Source: Grifola frondosa
Taxonomy: Eukaryota > Basidiomycota > Agaricomycetes > Polyporales > Grifolaceae
Assembly: GCA_001683735.1 (NCBI GenBank)
Contig: LUGG01000001.1
Span: 372,001-436,000 of the forward strand
Reading direction: 5' to 3'
Length of the DNA stretch: 64,000 bases
In this document: in pieces, positions 48,535-59,328 of the stretch
Layout: every line of letters begins with the position of its first letter
Numbering within the stretch: the first letter of the stretch is position 1
Notes under the pieces: generated by a model
Database searches by the model: none
Told to the model about the DNA's origin: nothing
The model's input: only the letters and a program-made list of their open reading frames with translations
Made by a program: the position numbers and the translations under genes

Positions 48535-49499
48535 GGCGAGGCCAAGAGAGCCTCTGATGTCCTCTGGAAGCGAGACAATGAAACAGGGGATAACAGGAAC
48601 TGCGAGTGATGAAACATATAAATTTAAAGCAAGCAGCGCGCCTGAGAGATCGAGTCAGACGAGAGAAACGTTGAGCAGGCAGGGGGAATTCATCATCGGC
48701 TGCCCAGACTGTGCTCGCCTTCCGACCCTCGTTCCGTTGATAACGCTCAGGCGCCGCCGCGCCACTCTCCGGGCTCGTCGATGTCCCTGTCGTTCTCAAC
48801 GCCGGGCCCGGCCAGAATCCCCAGGACGTCGGGACGCGTAACAGCGCATAACATGCATCGTTTCAGTGCATAAAACGGTCGGAACATGACTGCACCTGAC
48901 AGTGCGAGTATTTACGCGCCGCACGTGGTCACATCCCGTTTGTCGGCACCACATCTGTCGGTTCACATCGATAATCCAAGTGTCCTCCACAATGTTCTCG
49001 GATCTACGCCTTTTCTCGACAGTCATGAATCCATCAGTTACTTACTAAAGATGCAGCCGAGAACTTTGCAGAAATTTTAACTAGGCCGCTCAGAGAAGAT
49101 TAACCATCCAGTGAGGATGAGTGGGAAGGACGAGACAACCGGAAGAGTAGGTGCTGAATATTGAATAACGAAAATATTCGCGGCCTGTCCAACTCAAATT
49201 ATCCAGTGAGCCTCCAATTGGCGCCGGACTCTCGCAACACATCAAAATCACCCGACCCTCTTCATTGCTCAAATTCAAATTGCAAGCCACATTCATACAC
49301 TTCATTCAGGATAACGATAGCTATCGGACCGAAATCTCAACAGTAGATAATAAGACGGATGTAAAGTGCAATTACAGACACGTTAGAGACAACTGCTGAC
49401 GTATGTGGTCATCAAACTGTAACATAGTGGACGTACACGACACGAAACGACTTGAGGGCCCTTTAAAGACAGATACATATGAGTGAGATCAAACATAAC
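48535..49499. other. Intergenic region
   Basis: About 965 bp between the PUT1 start and the stop of the second aspartic-protease-like gene. Only short chance frames. Confidence 0.5.
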
Positions 49500-51449
49500 T
49501 CACGACCCAGACACCCCAGAAATTTCGCTCGTGCGGTTTGTTGGCTGGCTGGATACACTGGATTGATGCAAATGCCTAGTTTTCGCATCTCGCGGCGACA
49601 CCGGGGGTGATGCGCCGCTCTCGGACGCCTCCTGGTACGACGGTGGCGGAATTATGGGACCGGGCTCTGACTGCGCGAAGAGCGATGTGGAGGGTGTCAC
49701 CGGTGGCGTACCAAACTGAGACACCTGTGCGGGGGTCGGCGGTGCTTGCTCCACGTACGGCACCACAGTACTTGCGACCTTTGCTTCCTCCTCGAAGACA
49801 GCCGCCCGCCGGAAGAACACGTTATCTTGCCGCCGGCGAATGAGGTAGAACGCGAGCAGCCCGAGCCCGAGCACGCCTGCGACCCCACCAACGGTTCCCC
49901 CAACAATCGCACCAATGTCCTTGGACTTCGACTGCGCGAGAGGTGCGAAGCCAATCTGACTCGCACCATCACGAGGGACATTGAAGATCCTAGGATGATA
50001 TAGAGCTAAGCATTAGCTAGCTAGTATTGCGATAAACTGGGAGACGTACATATATATCTGGCTCATGAATCGAGCGCCGAGGAGGTACTGCGAGGCAAAA
50101 GTATCGGTCCACCCTTCGATGACGCTCACGCAAGTGCCGTCACTCTGCGCCACTATCAAGACTGATTGGTCGGTAGTAAAAGACTGCGTGCCGATAGCTA
50201 CCGTGAAACTGATTTTGGTATTGCAAGGCACTGTCCACGCCTGCGACCTCCCGGGAATCGTGGAGAGCGAGTCTTGCGATACAGCGCCCGCAATCGCATC
50301 GTCTGCATCACCACATTATCAGAATTCAATGCATCGTGTAAAGAGGAGTCGCCACATACGAATCAACTGAGCCTGAGAGAACGGGAGGTAGATATCGGGA
50401 TAGTACGGATCCACGCTCGTCACCATGGCGGCCATGTTCCCTACTGTATCGCTCCCAATCTTCGCCGACCACCCATCGAGCTCGACCGTCCAATCCGGCT
50501 GGTCGCTATTCGACAGAAAGCCGCTCGTCACATTATCCTGCGTGCTAAGCCATATCAATTCGTCGTTCACATAGGCAGAGCTGTCGGGCTGAAGCCAATG
50601 CAGGATGCCGCCGCCAGGCATTCAAATCCACGTCGGAAGCGAGACTTAGGGACGAAGAGGTGCTCGGGATCTGCGCGGGCGGTCGGATCTGCATGCCATA
50701 AGAGAAGTAGGGAGCATCGGGATGCTGAATCAGCCACGCCCCGAAGATGGTGTCATCGAAGCCAGCGGAGTACGAGTAATTTGATGCTGGTAGGTTTTTG
50801 TTCGTACCAAGGCCGACGAGGCCGGAAATACCATCGCCAAAGATCGACCCTGCCCCTTGGTTGTTTGTAACGAGAACTATTTTGACATGCAGATTATGGT
50901 TTAGCATTCAGATAGATGTTGAAATATCATACTGACTGGTTTGGTTGGGATAGTCCCATGAGGAACCATTCAATGTTGTCATAGCGCAATCCTCCTTAAA
51001 CGCAGAGCCATTAAATGAGCCACCGAGGACATTTACTCCCTCTTGACCACTCAAGCTTTGTGCGGTGGGCGATGCAGATTCGTTATACCTGGAATCGGGA
51101 GATGTATAAACAGGAAAAGAGCATCAGAGAGGGAATTGACACACAAATTTGTGTCATTACATGTGCTGCAGTTGTTTCCAGCGACAAATGTCAGGCCAGT
51201 GCTCATTGACATAGTGAAGTTGAAATGTTGCGTATTGTCCCCCTGGACTATGATGAGTCGACGGAGTCCGTGTATATCCGTGCATACAGAAGAATATCTC
51301 ACCATGGCTATAGGCAATACATACCGTCCTAAACTATCAAAATGCAGAGGTATGTCGAGCCTCGCAGGTGGCGTGAAAGCATAGACTAGAGGAAATAGAT
51401 GCACAGAACATAATGCGAGGAGCAAACGAGTCCTGCCGAAGGTCCGCAT
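49500..51449 (-). CDS. Membrane-anchored aspartic-protease-fold protein, paralogue of 23022-25003
   Basis: Same architecture as the first copy. A signal peptide (TRLLLALCSVHLFPLVYA) is followed by FTPPARLDIPLHFDSLGRYV. The first catalytic region reads FNFTMSMSTGLTFVAGNNC instead of DTG. FGDGISGLVGLG matches the A1 loop. The second catalytic region reads VTSVDPYYPDIYLP. Then come PCNTKISFTVAIGTQSF and a transmembrane helix (VGGVAGVLGLGLLAFYLIRR) with a tail ending TSEISGVSGS. Intron positions match the first copy; for example an intron begins after IAM and another after CNDTN. A one-base frame change occurs near 50622 (DLN then GGGILHWLQPD). The start at 51449 was chosen for its signal peptide. 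The copies are 24 kb apart on opposite strands. Confidence 0.75.
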
Positions 51450-53432
51450 GATACCCTGCGCGCAGAGGACATCAGTGAAGCCTGATTTATGTACCTTGAA
51501 CATCTGAGACACCGCGTGGTGCGAACCCTCACCGAGTTATTTGAGGATATCTTCAGCGGATGACACTTCTCTGGAAACTACCTTCGTGAACACTGTCGGA
51601 GGATATAGGAAGAATGAAGGTCGTGGGCGAAACCTACGGGGGATGCCAATATGAGTGCGCGGAGAAGCAACTGGTCACATAAGCTATGATAGGTACAGAG
51701 CGTCGGCGTCTCGAAGACTTAGCAAGGCTTAGCTTCGATCGTGTATCGCCTCGAGCGCAGAATGTCGAGAGCGCATGCCAGGACTTGATATTGCCTTACA
51801 TTGAATTGGCTCATATATCTCGAAGATTAAGCCTGGAGTGAGCATTCGTGAACATTGCCCCGACCTTAGACAGACACTCACGGACGTAACAGGCGGTCTC
51901 ACTTCGGTTTCATGCAGATTGGAAGAACATTTCCATACACGCTATTCCAGATGGAACAGGGATAGACGAGGGTCCGTATTGAGAAAAGCCACGCGGTTCT
52001 GCGCGCCAAGTGGGCGGTACTTCATCAAAACCGAATCGGATCCATGCACGAGTTATACCCTGCATAGCTTCATAGCCAGTGGTACCTCCGGCATCGGACG
52101 GTGGTGTCTCGTATCTATTTGGGCAGGAGTCGAGATGTAGTTTCCGATGTGCTTGGCGAACAGCTGCTGCCAGGCGTCCATCCAGGTCCATCCCCAACAG
52201 GGACGCACAACGAATATCGTGTTGACATAACCTACTTAGGCGTCGACAGAAGCTTGAGATATAATACTAGTCAACTTTCCACCGAGTAGCAAACATATGC
52301 AAACGGCGACTGACGAAATGAGGCTAGTATTTTGATTGCGGGATGCCGGCTCCGAGGTTCAAAAGCATGACGAGTCTCCGAAGCTACAACAGTGTCCGAC
52401 TGATAAAAAGAAGAGCAGAAGGTGACTCACGCGGTGCAACGGCGAAATGATTGAGTTCGTCATTGCGTATCGACTTGAATGTGGACGGCCCGACAGCAGA
52501 CAGAAACGATATAATGTTCAACATAAAAAGGTAAGATCTACCACTCCCAGGATAGGCGAGCACTGAGTAATCTCTTACGACTGTCGGGCTTGACTGCATG
52601 TCGCGATTGCATCTTGACAAAGAAGAAAATCCCTCAACCATAGCTGAGTGGCCTTTCCTGGCGTTAAGGAACAGCTCGGGCACCACTTATGGAACCGATG
52701 AATTGATTTTTCCCATCGCCATACATCTGACAGGATCAGCGGTGCCCTGGCGGGAGATACAAGCATTCAGGTGATAAGGTCAGGCTTGCGCCCTATCATT
52801 ATGTGCTCTTCTGTGGCCCGCCTGGTCCATATCACCGGTCAATCCATGTACCGTTATTCATCATTGTAAAATAGTGCTGACCTCATCATTGAATGGACAT
52901 CGACCTTCCGCAACTAATACCAACTTCTGGAGATAGCTCCTGCTCAAATATAAAAGATGACTGGAAATTCACATGCAGGGTTCGAGGCCAAAGGATAGAA
53001 TCATATATACCTGTTCTGTGAGCGATTGTGAGTCTCAGCTTCATGATTATGTCGTGAAGAAGAGGATGGACTCAACGGTTGATGTATCAAAATTGAAGAC
53101 CAGCCTCAGCCGGTGTCCGTTCATATCTGACCCTGGGATGTGAATTAGCTGGGGCCAAAGGGCCCTGGGTTCACGGTTAGCCAGCAGTTTAAAGGTCTAG
53201 CCACGACTAGCCGGAGTACCGTCTGCGTAATGGCGGTCTGTGAACGACTGACGGTCAAGCATAAAACAATAACCACAACGACAGTTGGTACCTGCTATGT
53301 CAATGTCATTGAAGAGCCAAACTCAGGGTTCCTTCCCTGCTTTTATAAAGCACTGACCATGGTCGCGTCTTGATTATAAATTCTATCAAGAGACACAGCT
53401 CCTTTCATATACACCCTTCAAGACCACTCACC
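51450..53432. other. Gene-poor region upstream of the secreted peptide
   Basis: Nearly 2 kb without a recognisable gene. The longest frames (about 100 codons, such as minus 51910-52197) show no domain. A TATAAA at 53344-53349 probably belongs to the small secreted peptide gene at 53433. Confidence 0.4.
53344..53349 (+). promoter_or_regulatory. TATA box of the small secreted peptide gene
   Basis: TATAAA in a TTTTATAAAGC context, 84 bp upstream of the ATG at 53433, a normal distance for a fungal TATA promoter. Confidence 0.5.
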
Positions 53433-53555
53433 ATGCGTGTTTTCCTTTCTGCTATGATCGTGGCACTCGTGTCCCTCGTCAGCGTCACAATTGCTGTCCC
53501 ACTTGATATCCCCATTCCACATTGCCCCCCTCCACCCTATCCGTGCAGCCTATGA
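53433..53555 (+). CDS. Small secreted Pro/Cys-rich peptide
   Basis: A short frame of 40 codons with a strong signal peptide (MRVFLSAMIVALVSLVSVTI) and a likely cleavage before VPLDIPIPHC, leaving a Pro-rich end (HCPPPPYPCSL). I do not recognise a family. The context CACCATGC fits fungal translation starts and a TATA box lies upstream. An intron may start near 53546 or 53569 and join the exon beginning near 53640, which would give a longer mature part; the sequence does not decide this. It could be a small secreted protein, or the first exon of a longer one. Confidence 0.45.
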   Translation: MRVFLSAMIVALVSLVSVTIAVPLDIPIPHCPPPPYPCSL

Positions 53556-54157
53556 AATGGGCCATTGGTATCCTTCGATACGTTAGTATTAATTGTGTTG
53601 TGATCAACGCCACTTGCAAACTAATTTGGTTGATTGCAGCCGCTGGAATAAGACATTATTTCGGCAGTTGCTACGAAAGGCGGTTGGAAGCAATTCGGGA
53701 GGTGTTTCATGACGCAGGTGTTCGCAATCATAACTGGGGTTCCATATTCCATCATTGAGGGAGTCAGCCCTGAAATGTACTGCGACATGACCAAACCGAA
53801 ATCGGCACCACTGAGCTCCCCCAGGAGAGTTCACCGCAGTGGCCCCATCAACCGCAGTCTACAGCATTCAAACGCCACAGATATCTGTTAAACGGAGGCT
53901 ACGCGGCGATGCCTGGTTCTGACAGGTGTCCGACTGCGGAGGGACACCTGTGTGCTTTAGGGCCGTAGGCGCAGCCAGCGGCGGTCTGATAAGAGCAGTT
54001 CGCATCACATCGCAGCAAGGAACAATACTCATATCATACCGTAGTCCGAATAAAGATTAGTTGTTCCCTCAAGTCGCGAGTGTGAGACTACAAATTCCAC
54101 CATATCAGTCAATTCCCAGCCATGTAATCGTAATACACTCACCAGCTGGTTTCTCCT
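53556..54157. other. Possible 3' part of the secreted-peptide gene, otherwise intergenic
   Basis: An acceptor-like TTGATTGCAG ending near 53639 and a short following frame hint at a second exon. Beyond about 53900 I see nothing. Confidence 0.3.
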
Positions 54158-54505
54158 TCATGCATACACGGCATCACCATCGCTGTCCGGCAACCTGAGA
54201 CCACCACTGCCAGATCGCGCCTCAACTCGGCGAACAAGCCGCCAAGGTATCATGACCTGTCCCACAAATCGTCCATTCGGATTGGCGTCTTGGTAACCAG
54301 CAGCTGGTCGAAATTCGTCGGTATTGACAAGAATGACGTTCAACTGCTTGTCTGTGCCAGCGAAGGTCCCGAGAAAGACACGGCCGTCTTCAACGGCAAT
54401 ACGCAGTGGTTGCTTCAGCAGAGATTTTAAATGCTCTATATTGTCTGACGGTGGAGACGGCATAGTTGGAAGGGAGGTGGATGAAGAATGAGATAGAGTG
54501 GACAT
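54158..54505 (-). CDS. NAA38: LSM-domain protein, NatC auxiliary subunit NAA38-like
   Basis: Single-exon gene of 115 residues. A Ser/Pro-rich leader is followed by an Sm fold: LKSLLKQPLRIAVEDGR and VFLGTFAGTDKQLNVILVNT (Sm1), then GRFVGQVMIPWRLVRRVEAR (Sm2). The Sm2 part V-G-Q-V-M-I-P with the following R-R-V-E-A resembles NAA38/LSMD1 (Mak31), the auxiliary subunit of the NatC N-terminal acetyltransferase, more than the splicing Sm/LSM proteins. The start at 54505 (MSTLSHSSSTSL) is the only upstream ATG. Its promoter is shared or adjacent to that of chorismate synthase (450-bp divergent gap). Confidence 0.75.
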   Translation of the reverse strand: MSTLSHSSSTSLPTMPSPPSDNIEHLKSLLKQPLRIAVEDGRVFLGTFAGTDKQLNVILVNTDEFRPAAGYQDANPNGRFVGQVMIPWRLVRRVEARSGSGGLRLPDSDGDAVYA

Positions 54506-54954
54506 TGGTTGAGAATTAAGAGTGAGTGGAAGCCTGTGGAAGCCGTTTGCAGTGGAAGCGCGTCAATCTAATCTAATCTTATATCGAGTCATTTCACTGG
54601 AATTGCGAATCTTGCCTTGACCTTGCCCTCGAGCTCATCGTCTCGAACACCCAGCCTGACTGCCGCCAGTCTCGAACTTTGTTTTTCCGGGTGGTATCTT
54701 CTGTGCGTTTCTTCTCCGGTCGGACGTTCCTCAGCGCTCGACTACCAACTTTCCGAACTCACTCAGACTTCCGACCTGCCCGCAGGATCACTACACAGCA
54801 CAAGTGTCGGATCGAGGAACTTGCCATCCATTCTAAACTGAGCCATATCACAAACTAATTTCACGTTGGTATGTAAGTCGTTGACGATTCGGTTGCAACT
54901 TGCATTGTGACTCCCATTGACTGTCCACCCTCTACAGAACACTTAACACCTAGA
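54506..54954. promoter_or_regulatory. Divergent promoter region, NAA38 and chorismate synthase
   Basis: About 450 bp between two divergent start codons. Possible 5' UTR intron sites near 54871 (GTATGT) to 54938 (TCTACAG) on the plus strand are only suggestive. No other element recognised. Confidence 0.4.
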
Positions 54955-56553
54955 AATGTCTACGTTTGGCACAATTTTCCGAGTGACGACTTTCGGAGAG
55001 TCGCATTGTGCATCTGTGGGAGCTATAATCGATGGATGCCCACCTGTACGTTCTGCTATAGCTTCAGCACGTCCATTGTCACCGTTTGACATTATATTCG
55101 TCTACATTAGGGTCTCCCTCTAGTGGCACAAGATATTCAAGTGCAGCTCAGCCGAAGGAGACCTGGCGAGCAAGCAATCTCACTACTCCAGTTAGTCTTG
55201 TGGTTTCGTGGATTCAACCATCTCTCATCGTCGACGGAATGATCACGGGTGAATCTGTAGCGTGACGAGAAGGATCTTGTACAGCTGCAATCCGGTATAG
55301 AACACGACATTACTCTGGGAACTCCGATCGGGCTTTTGGTTCGCAACGAAGATCAGAGACCGAGAGATTACTCCGAGGCATGTTGTCATTTTTGTCAAGT
55401 CTTAGCGGCTCAACTGAATATTCTTTATCTGATTAGACGGATCTTTACCCTCGTCCCAGCCATGCAGATTGGACATATCTTGAAAAATATGGTGTGAAAG
55501 CCAGCAGCGGTGGCGGCAGAAGCAGTGCACGCGAGACCATTGGTATCTCAATTATTTAGAAGCACATATGATTGATTCACTAATTCCTCTCTCAAAGGCC
55601 GAGTAGCGGCCGGTGCCATAGCCGAGAAATACCTCAAGCTCGCCCACGGCATCGAGATCGTTGCCTTCGTTTCGTCCGTGGGCAAAGTACATCTCCCGTT
55701 CGCTCCCGCATCGCAAGTTGTCGACGAGGACGACGACACGATCGAGGATCCGTTGAGCCCTGAGTTCTGTGAGCTCTTACGCACGGTGACGCGGGAGCAG
55801 GTTGATGGCCAGGCCACGCGCTGCCCCCATCTGGAGACCTCAGAGCGCATGATCAAGGTGGGTCAACTTGAACGTTCGCCACATACGGCACTTATTATCC
55901 TCGTTCCGTAGCGCATCATACGCGCGAAGGAATCTCTCGACTCGATCGGTGGGACCATCACTTGCGTGGTCCGCGGAGTGCCTGCAGGACTGGGCGAGCC
56001 CGTCTTCGACAAGCTAGAGGCGAAGCTGGCGCACGCGATGCTCTCTATCCCCGCCACAAAAGGCTTCGAGATTGGGTCTGGCTTCCGCGGCACGCAGGTA
56101 CCCGGCAGCAAACACAACGACCCCTTCGTGAAGCATGAAGACGGTTCGATGGGTACTAAGACGAATTGGAGCGGCGGTATCCAGGGAGGCATCTCCAATG
56201 GAGAAAACATCTATTTCAGGTAATGGTTCATGTTTCAGTTCAGACGATGCAAGTTTGACGTGTTTTGTAGGGTTGGATTCAAGTCCCCAGCGACAATCTC
56301 TCAGGCCCAACAGACCGCACAGTACGACGGTACTCCGGGAACGCTAGCTGCCAGGGGAAGACATGATCCATGCGTCGTGCCTCGGGCAGTTCCCATTGTC
56401 GAGGCCATGGCGAGCCTTGTCATTATGGACCAGCTTCTCCTCCAGAACGCACGCAAGACTGCCGCTTCTCTCCTTCCGCCTATCACGACCTTGCCGCCTA
56501 CCATGGTCAAGCCACCTTCAGAATCGCAGAAGGGAAAAGAGAGTCAGCAGTGA
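54955..56553 (+). CDS. ARO2: Chorismate synthase
   Basis: Last step of the shikimate pathway: converts EPSP to chorismate with reduced FMN. Motifs in order: [20 protein letters not shown] (signature 1), [99 protein letters not shown] (signature 2), [54 protein letters not shown] and [20 protein letters not shown]. Exons start at 54955; the last ends at 56553. A GC-AG intron (55378-55436) follows RDYSE. At 55170/55171 one added base changes the exon end from QAISLLQ to ASNLTTP, which is the family sequence. The gene is otherwise complete. Confidence 0.95.
55378..55436 (+). other. GC-AG intron in ARO2
   Basis: A 59-bp intron with donor GCATGT and a GATTAG acceptor joins RDYSE to [11 protein letters not shown], the conserved chorismate-synthase sequence. 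The donor lacks the usual GT. Confidence 0.75.
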
Positions 56554-56746
56554 TTCCGAGTGCGATAACGGTCGTGTTCTATAGAGTTCGGGGTGTGAAT
56601 ATAGACCCAAGGCGAAACAAACTTGTTGGATGTGGCAAGGATGTACAGGATAGGGTATATTTGGGAAATACATGAATGATGCAGCTGGTGGGGGAGACTA
56701 CAAGCAGAGCAGATCAGCAAGACAAGGCTCGAAATATATGTGGTCG

Positions 56747-58072
56747 TCAGTATTCTTCGTAATCGGCATCATCAGAACAGCAGCAGCACAGTACGGGTTC
56801 TATGTGCCACCACCACCACTAGAATTTCGACAAAGATACATGTTCAATTCTCGACATCGGAAAGAATGAAGCAACCAACTCACATGTTTATTGAATAGTC
56901 TCCAAGGCCACTTCCCAAATACCACCTCCTCCTCTCTCCTTAGCGCAGCCGCACGCAACGACCTCTCCTCGGGATCCAATATTCGACTATCCTCCCCCTC
57001 CCCCAAATGAGACCCTTCACCATCAGTGTCCACATAAGTCGCATGCTGCGCAGCACCAATCAAGGGCGTCCGTTCGTCGGGACCTGAGGCTGCTCGAAGC
57101 CCAACTCTCCGCACCTGTTCCTGCCTCTCTCGCGGTGCCACCACAACGCGCCTCTGCCAACCTCCCGCATACGCACTAAGACGTTTCCCGATCGGACCCC
57201 AACCAGTATTCTCGTCGGCCTGGTAACGCAGAGGCGCGGAGATAGAGGACGACGGAGAGTCGGAGGCGGAGGAGCAGGGAGTGGCAGTGCCATTCCCTGT
57301 CGCAGTACTCGCGCTATGTCGATGTCGGTGTACGCCAGAGGTTATGCGCACACGGGAGCGGAAGCGTACACGTGGGGCTGGGCGGGAAGGGGGTAGGGGC
57401 TCAGAGGAATTCCGGTCGGCGTCCGCGCCTGGGGGGTGATTGAGGTCATCAGCGAAGATGATGACGGAGGAGGGTGTTTGAGAGCGGGGAGTGGGGTCAT
57501 CGTCTATGAGATGAAGGGCATTTCCCGGGACAATGCACGGTTTCGGAGAGGAGCCCTCCACGGAGAGCTTGCGGTCGAACAGCATATCCATGGGGTCGTC
57601 CTGGAGGTCGATGGTCATGCGGGGACGCATAGTGGGTTCTGTGTGGGGGGTGAACTCGTCCTCGACGTGCACTTGGGCAGTGGGAAGTCCACCGTAGAGG
57701 GGTCCAGGTTGGTCCTCCTGAATTACTGCCGCCTGCCCTCCATTTGTACTCCCCGTCTGTCCGTTCTGCGCGTGCGCTAGGCTGCTTCCTAAACGTGCGG
57801 ATCGAAGGAAGATGATTCGTGTGAGAGTCATGCATGATAGGGCAACTCGCGCGCGATGCGGGGCACATACACACACCTAGCATCAGTATGGGCTTGAGCG
57901 TCGACTCGTGCGCATGCTTGATTGTGGCTTGCGGGATGGGCGTCATACCCTGTGAGGTTGCTGAGCTCCCGCCATTCATGAGGTCGTCATGTACGTCGTC
58001 GACAAGACCCTTGGTTGTGAGACGGCGAATGATTAAGAAGAAGAATTGAGAGCAACGATCGAGCCCATTCAA
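56747..58072 (-). CDS. Unknown protein with Trp4 and Cys4 C-terminal motif
   Basis: I do not recognise a named family. The main exon encodes a disordered, acidic then Arg/Ser-rich region (VHVEDEFTPHTEPTMRPRMT, DLQDDPMDMLFDRKLSVEG, VRFRSRVRITSGVHRHRHS) followed by better ordered parts (ENTGWGPIGKRLSAYAGGW, DERTPLIG, EEEVVFGKWPWRLFNKH). A GTGAGT donor after FNKH and an acceptor (TCTAG) lead to a last exon WWWWHIEPVLCCCCSDDADY ending EEY, with stop at 56747-56749. Upstream, an exon with GGSSATSQGMTPIPQATIKH joins through an intron near 57876-57784. The first ATG in frame is at 57979, while the frame stays open to 58072 with a hydrophobic FFFLII, so an upstream exon is possible. The Cys cluster could be lipid-modified; this is a guess. 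Confidence 0.55.
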
Positions 58073-59328
58073 GCTAGCCGCATCAAATTTGTCGGTCGCG
58101 GGAGGTCACCAGATCAATTTACAATTTAATATTTAACATTGTCGACTGATGGACTCTTTCGGACTATACAATCTCTTTTCAATTTTATCGGAGTCGTGTA
58201 CCTTGAAGACCGGATGGCTAAAATTTAGTGACCGATGAACGCGGCCGTCATGTGCAAAACAAGTTCAAGAATCTGAACGGAGACTTGTTCAGGCGTTGAG
58301 TTAACGTTGATCAGTGCAACAGTGAGCGTGAACATTGGCCTCGCTGTGTTTGTGCCGTACGAAGTGAACGAATTTCACAGAGGTCATCGCTCTGAATTTC
58401 CGTGCATTCAATCTACAAGGGGTGCTCCTTGACTGTGGCTTCCGACGGGGAAGGCAGCTCGTCCTGAGCGCCGCAACAACCGGAGAAGGGAATAATTGTC
58501 GCGAGACCATTAGCACTGTAGCAGCATACTAGATGTCAAATTCTGGTGAACACCCGTTAGAGCCGTCGTAGATGCTCTGCATCGTAAAACTCATCGATGA
58601 GGTGCAGTCGCTGAAAATACCTTTCAATTAAATGTGCATGCGAGCAGGTGTAATGTACACTCACGATGAGCCTGCGTCGACTCCACCGTCTATGAGCATG
58701 GTGAAAGCTAAACCGCGCATTATCTCGGAGATAATGCGCAGTGATAATGCGCAATCCAGATCGTAAGACCTTCCAGCGACATCCGGGGACTTACATGTTA
58801 CTAGAATCTGATGATATTCACCCTTACCCGTGGACGAAGCGACTACACATATTATCTGTCACAGGTCAATGGTCAATGCCACAACGGCGAGAGTTTGCAC
58901 TTGTTTGAATCCAAGGTTGTTGACCAACAACGCCAAATAAGCCATACGTCTAGATTTTAGATGACTTAATGGATCTGGGATCTGATCACCGCCGCACCTA
59001 ATCTCATCCACAAGCTTCAGCAACTTTACTTACAGCTATCTGAGCCTGCCCATTATACTGCGCACCTTCTTCCGCCGAGACCACATAGAGTCAACTCACA
59101 GATCAGGGCGAGGCTACGTGCATATGTTCTTACTCATCATTGCATGAAACCAGGCGTTCAGACTCCATGGGGGAGCAAACTGAGCCACACCGTCATACGA
59201 CTGTAGTCATCGCGATGTCATCACCTCCTAACATTGTTCCTCAGCAATTATGAGCATAGTACTTAAACTAGGCTGCCGCCGCCTTCTCCAAGACAAACCT
59301 CATTCACACATCGTTCACAGCAGCTACT
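58073..59328. other. Intergenic region with a palindrome
   Basis: About 1.25 kb without a recognisable gene. It contains a 25-bp palindrome at 58715-58739 and a third copy of its half-site at 58743-58752. The last few hundred bases are the promoter of the MDR oxidoreductase gene. Confidence 0.45.
58715..58752. repeat. GCGCATTATCTC palindrome plus third half-site
   Basis: GCGCATTATCTC, one G, then GAGATAATGCGC form a perfect 12-bp inverted repeat around a single base. Three bases later GATAATGCGC recurs as a direct copy of the right half. GATA core elements on both strands could be bound by GATA factors; this is inference only. Confidence 0.75.
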
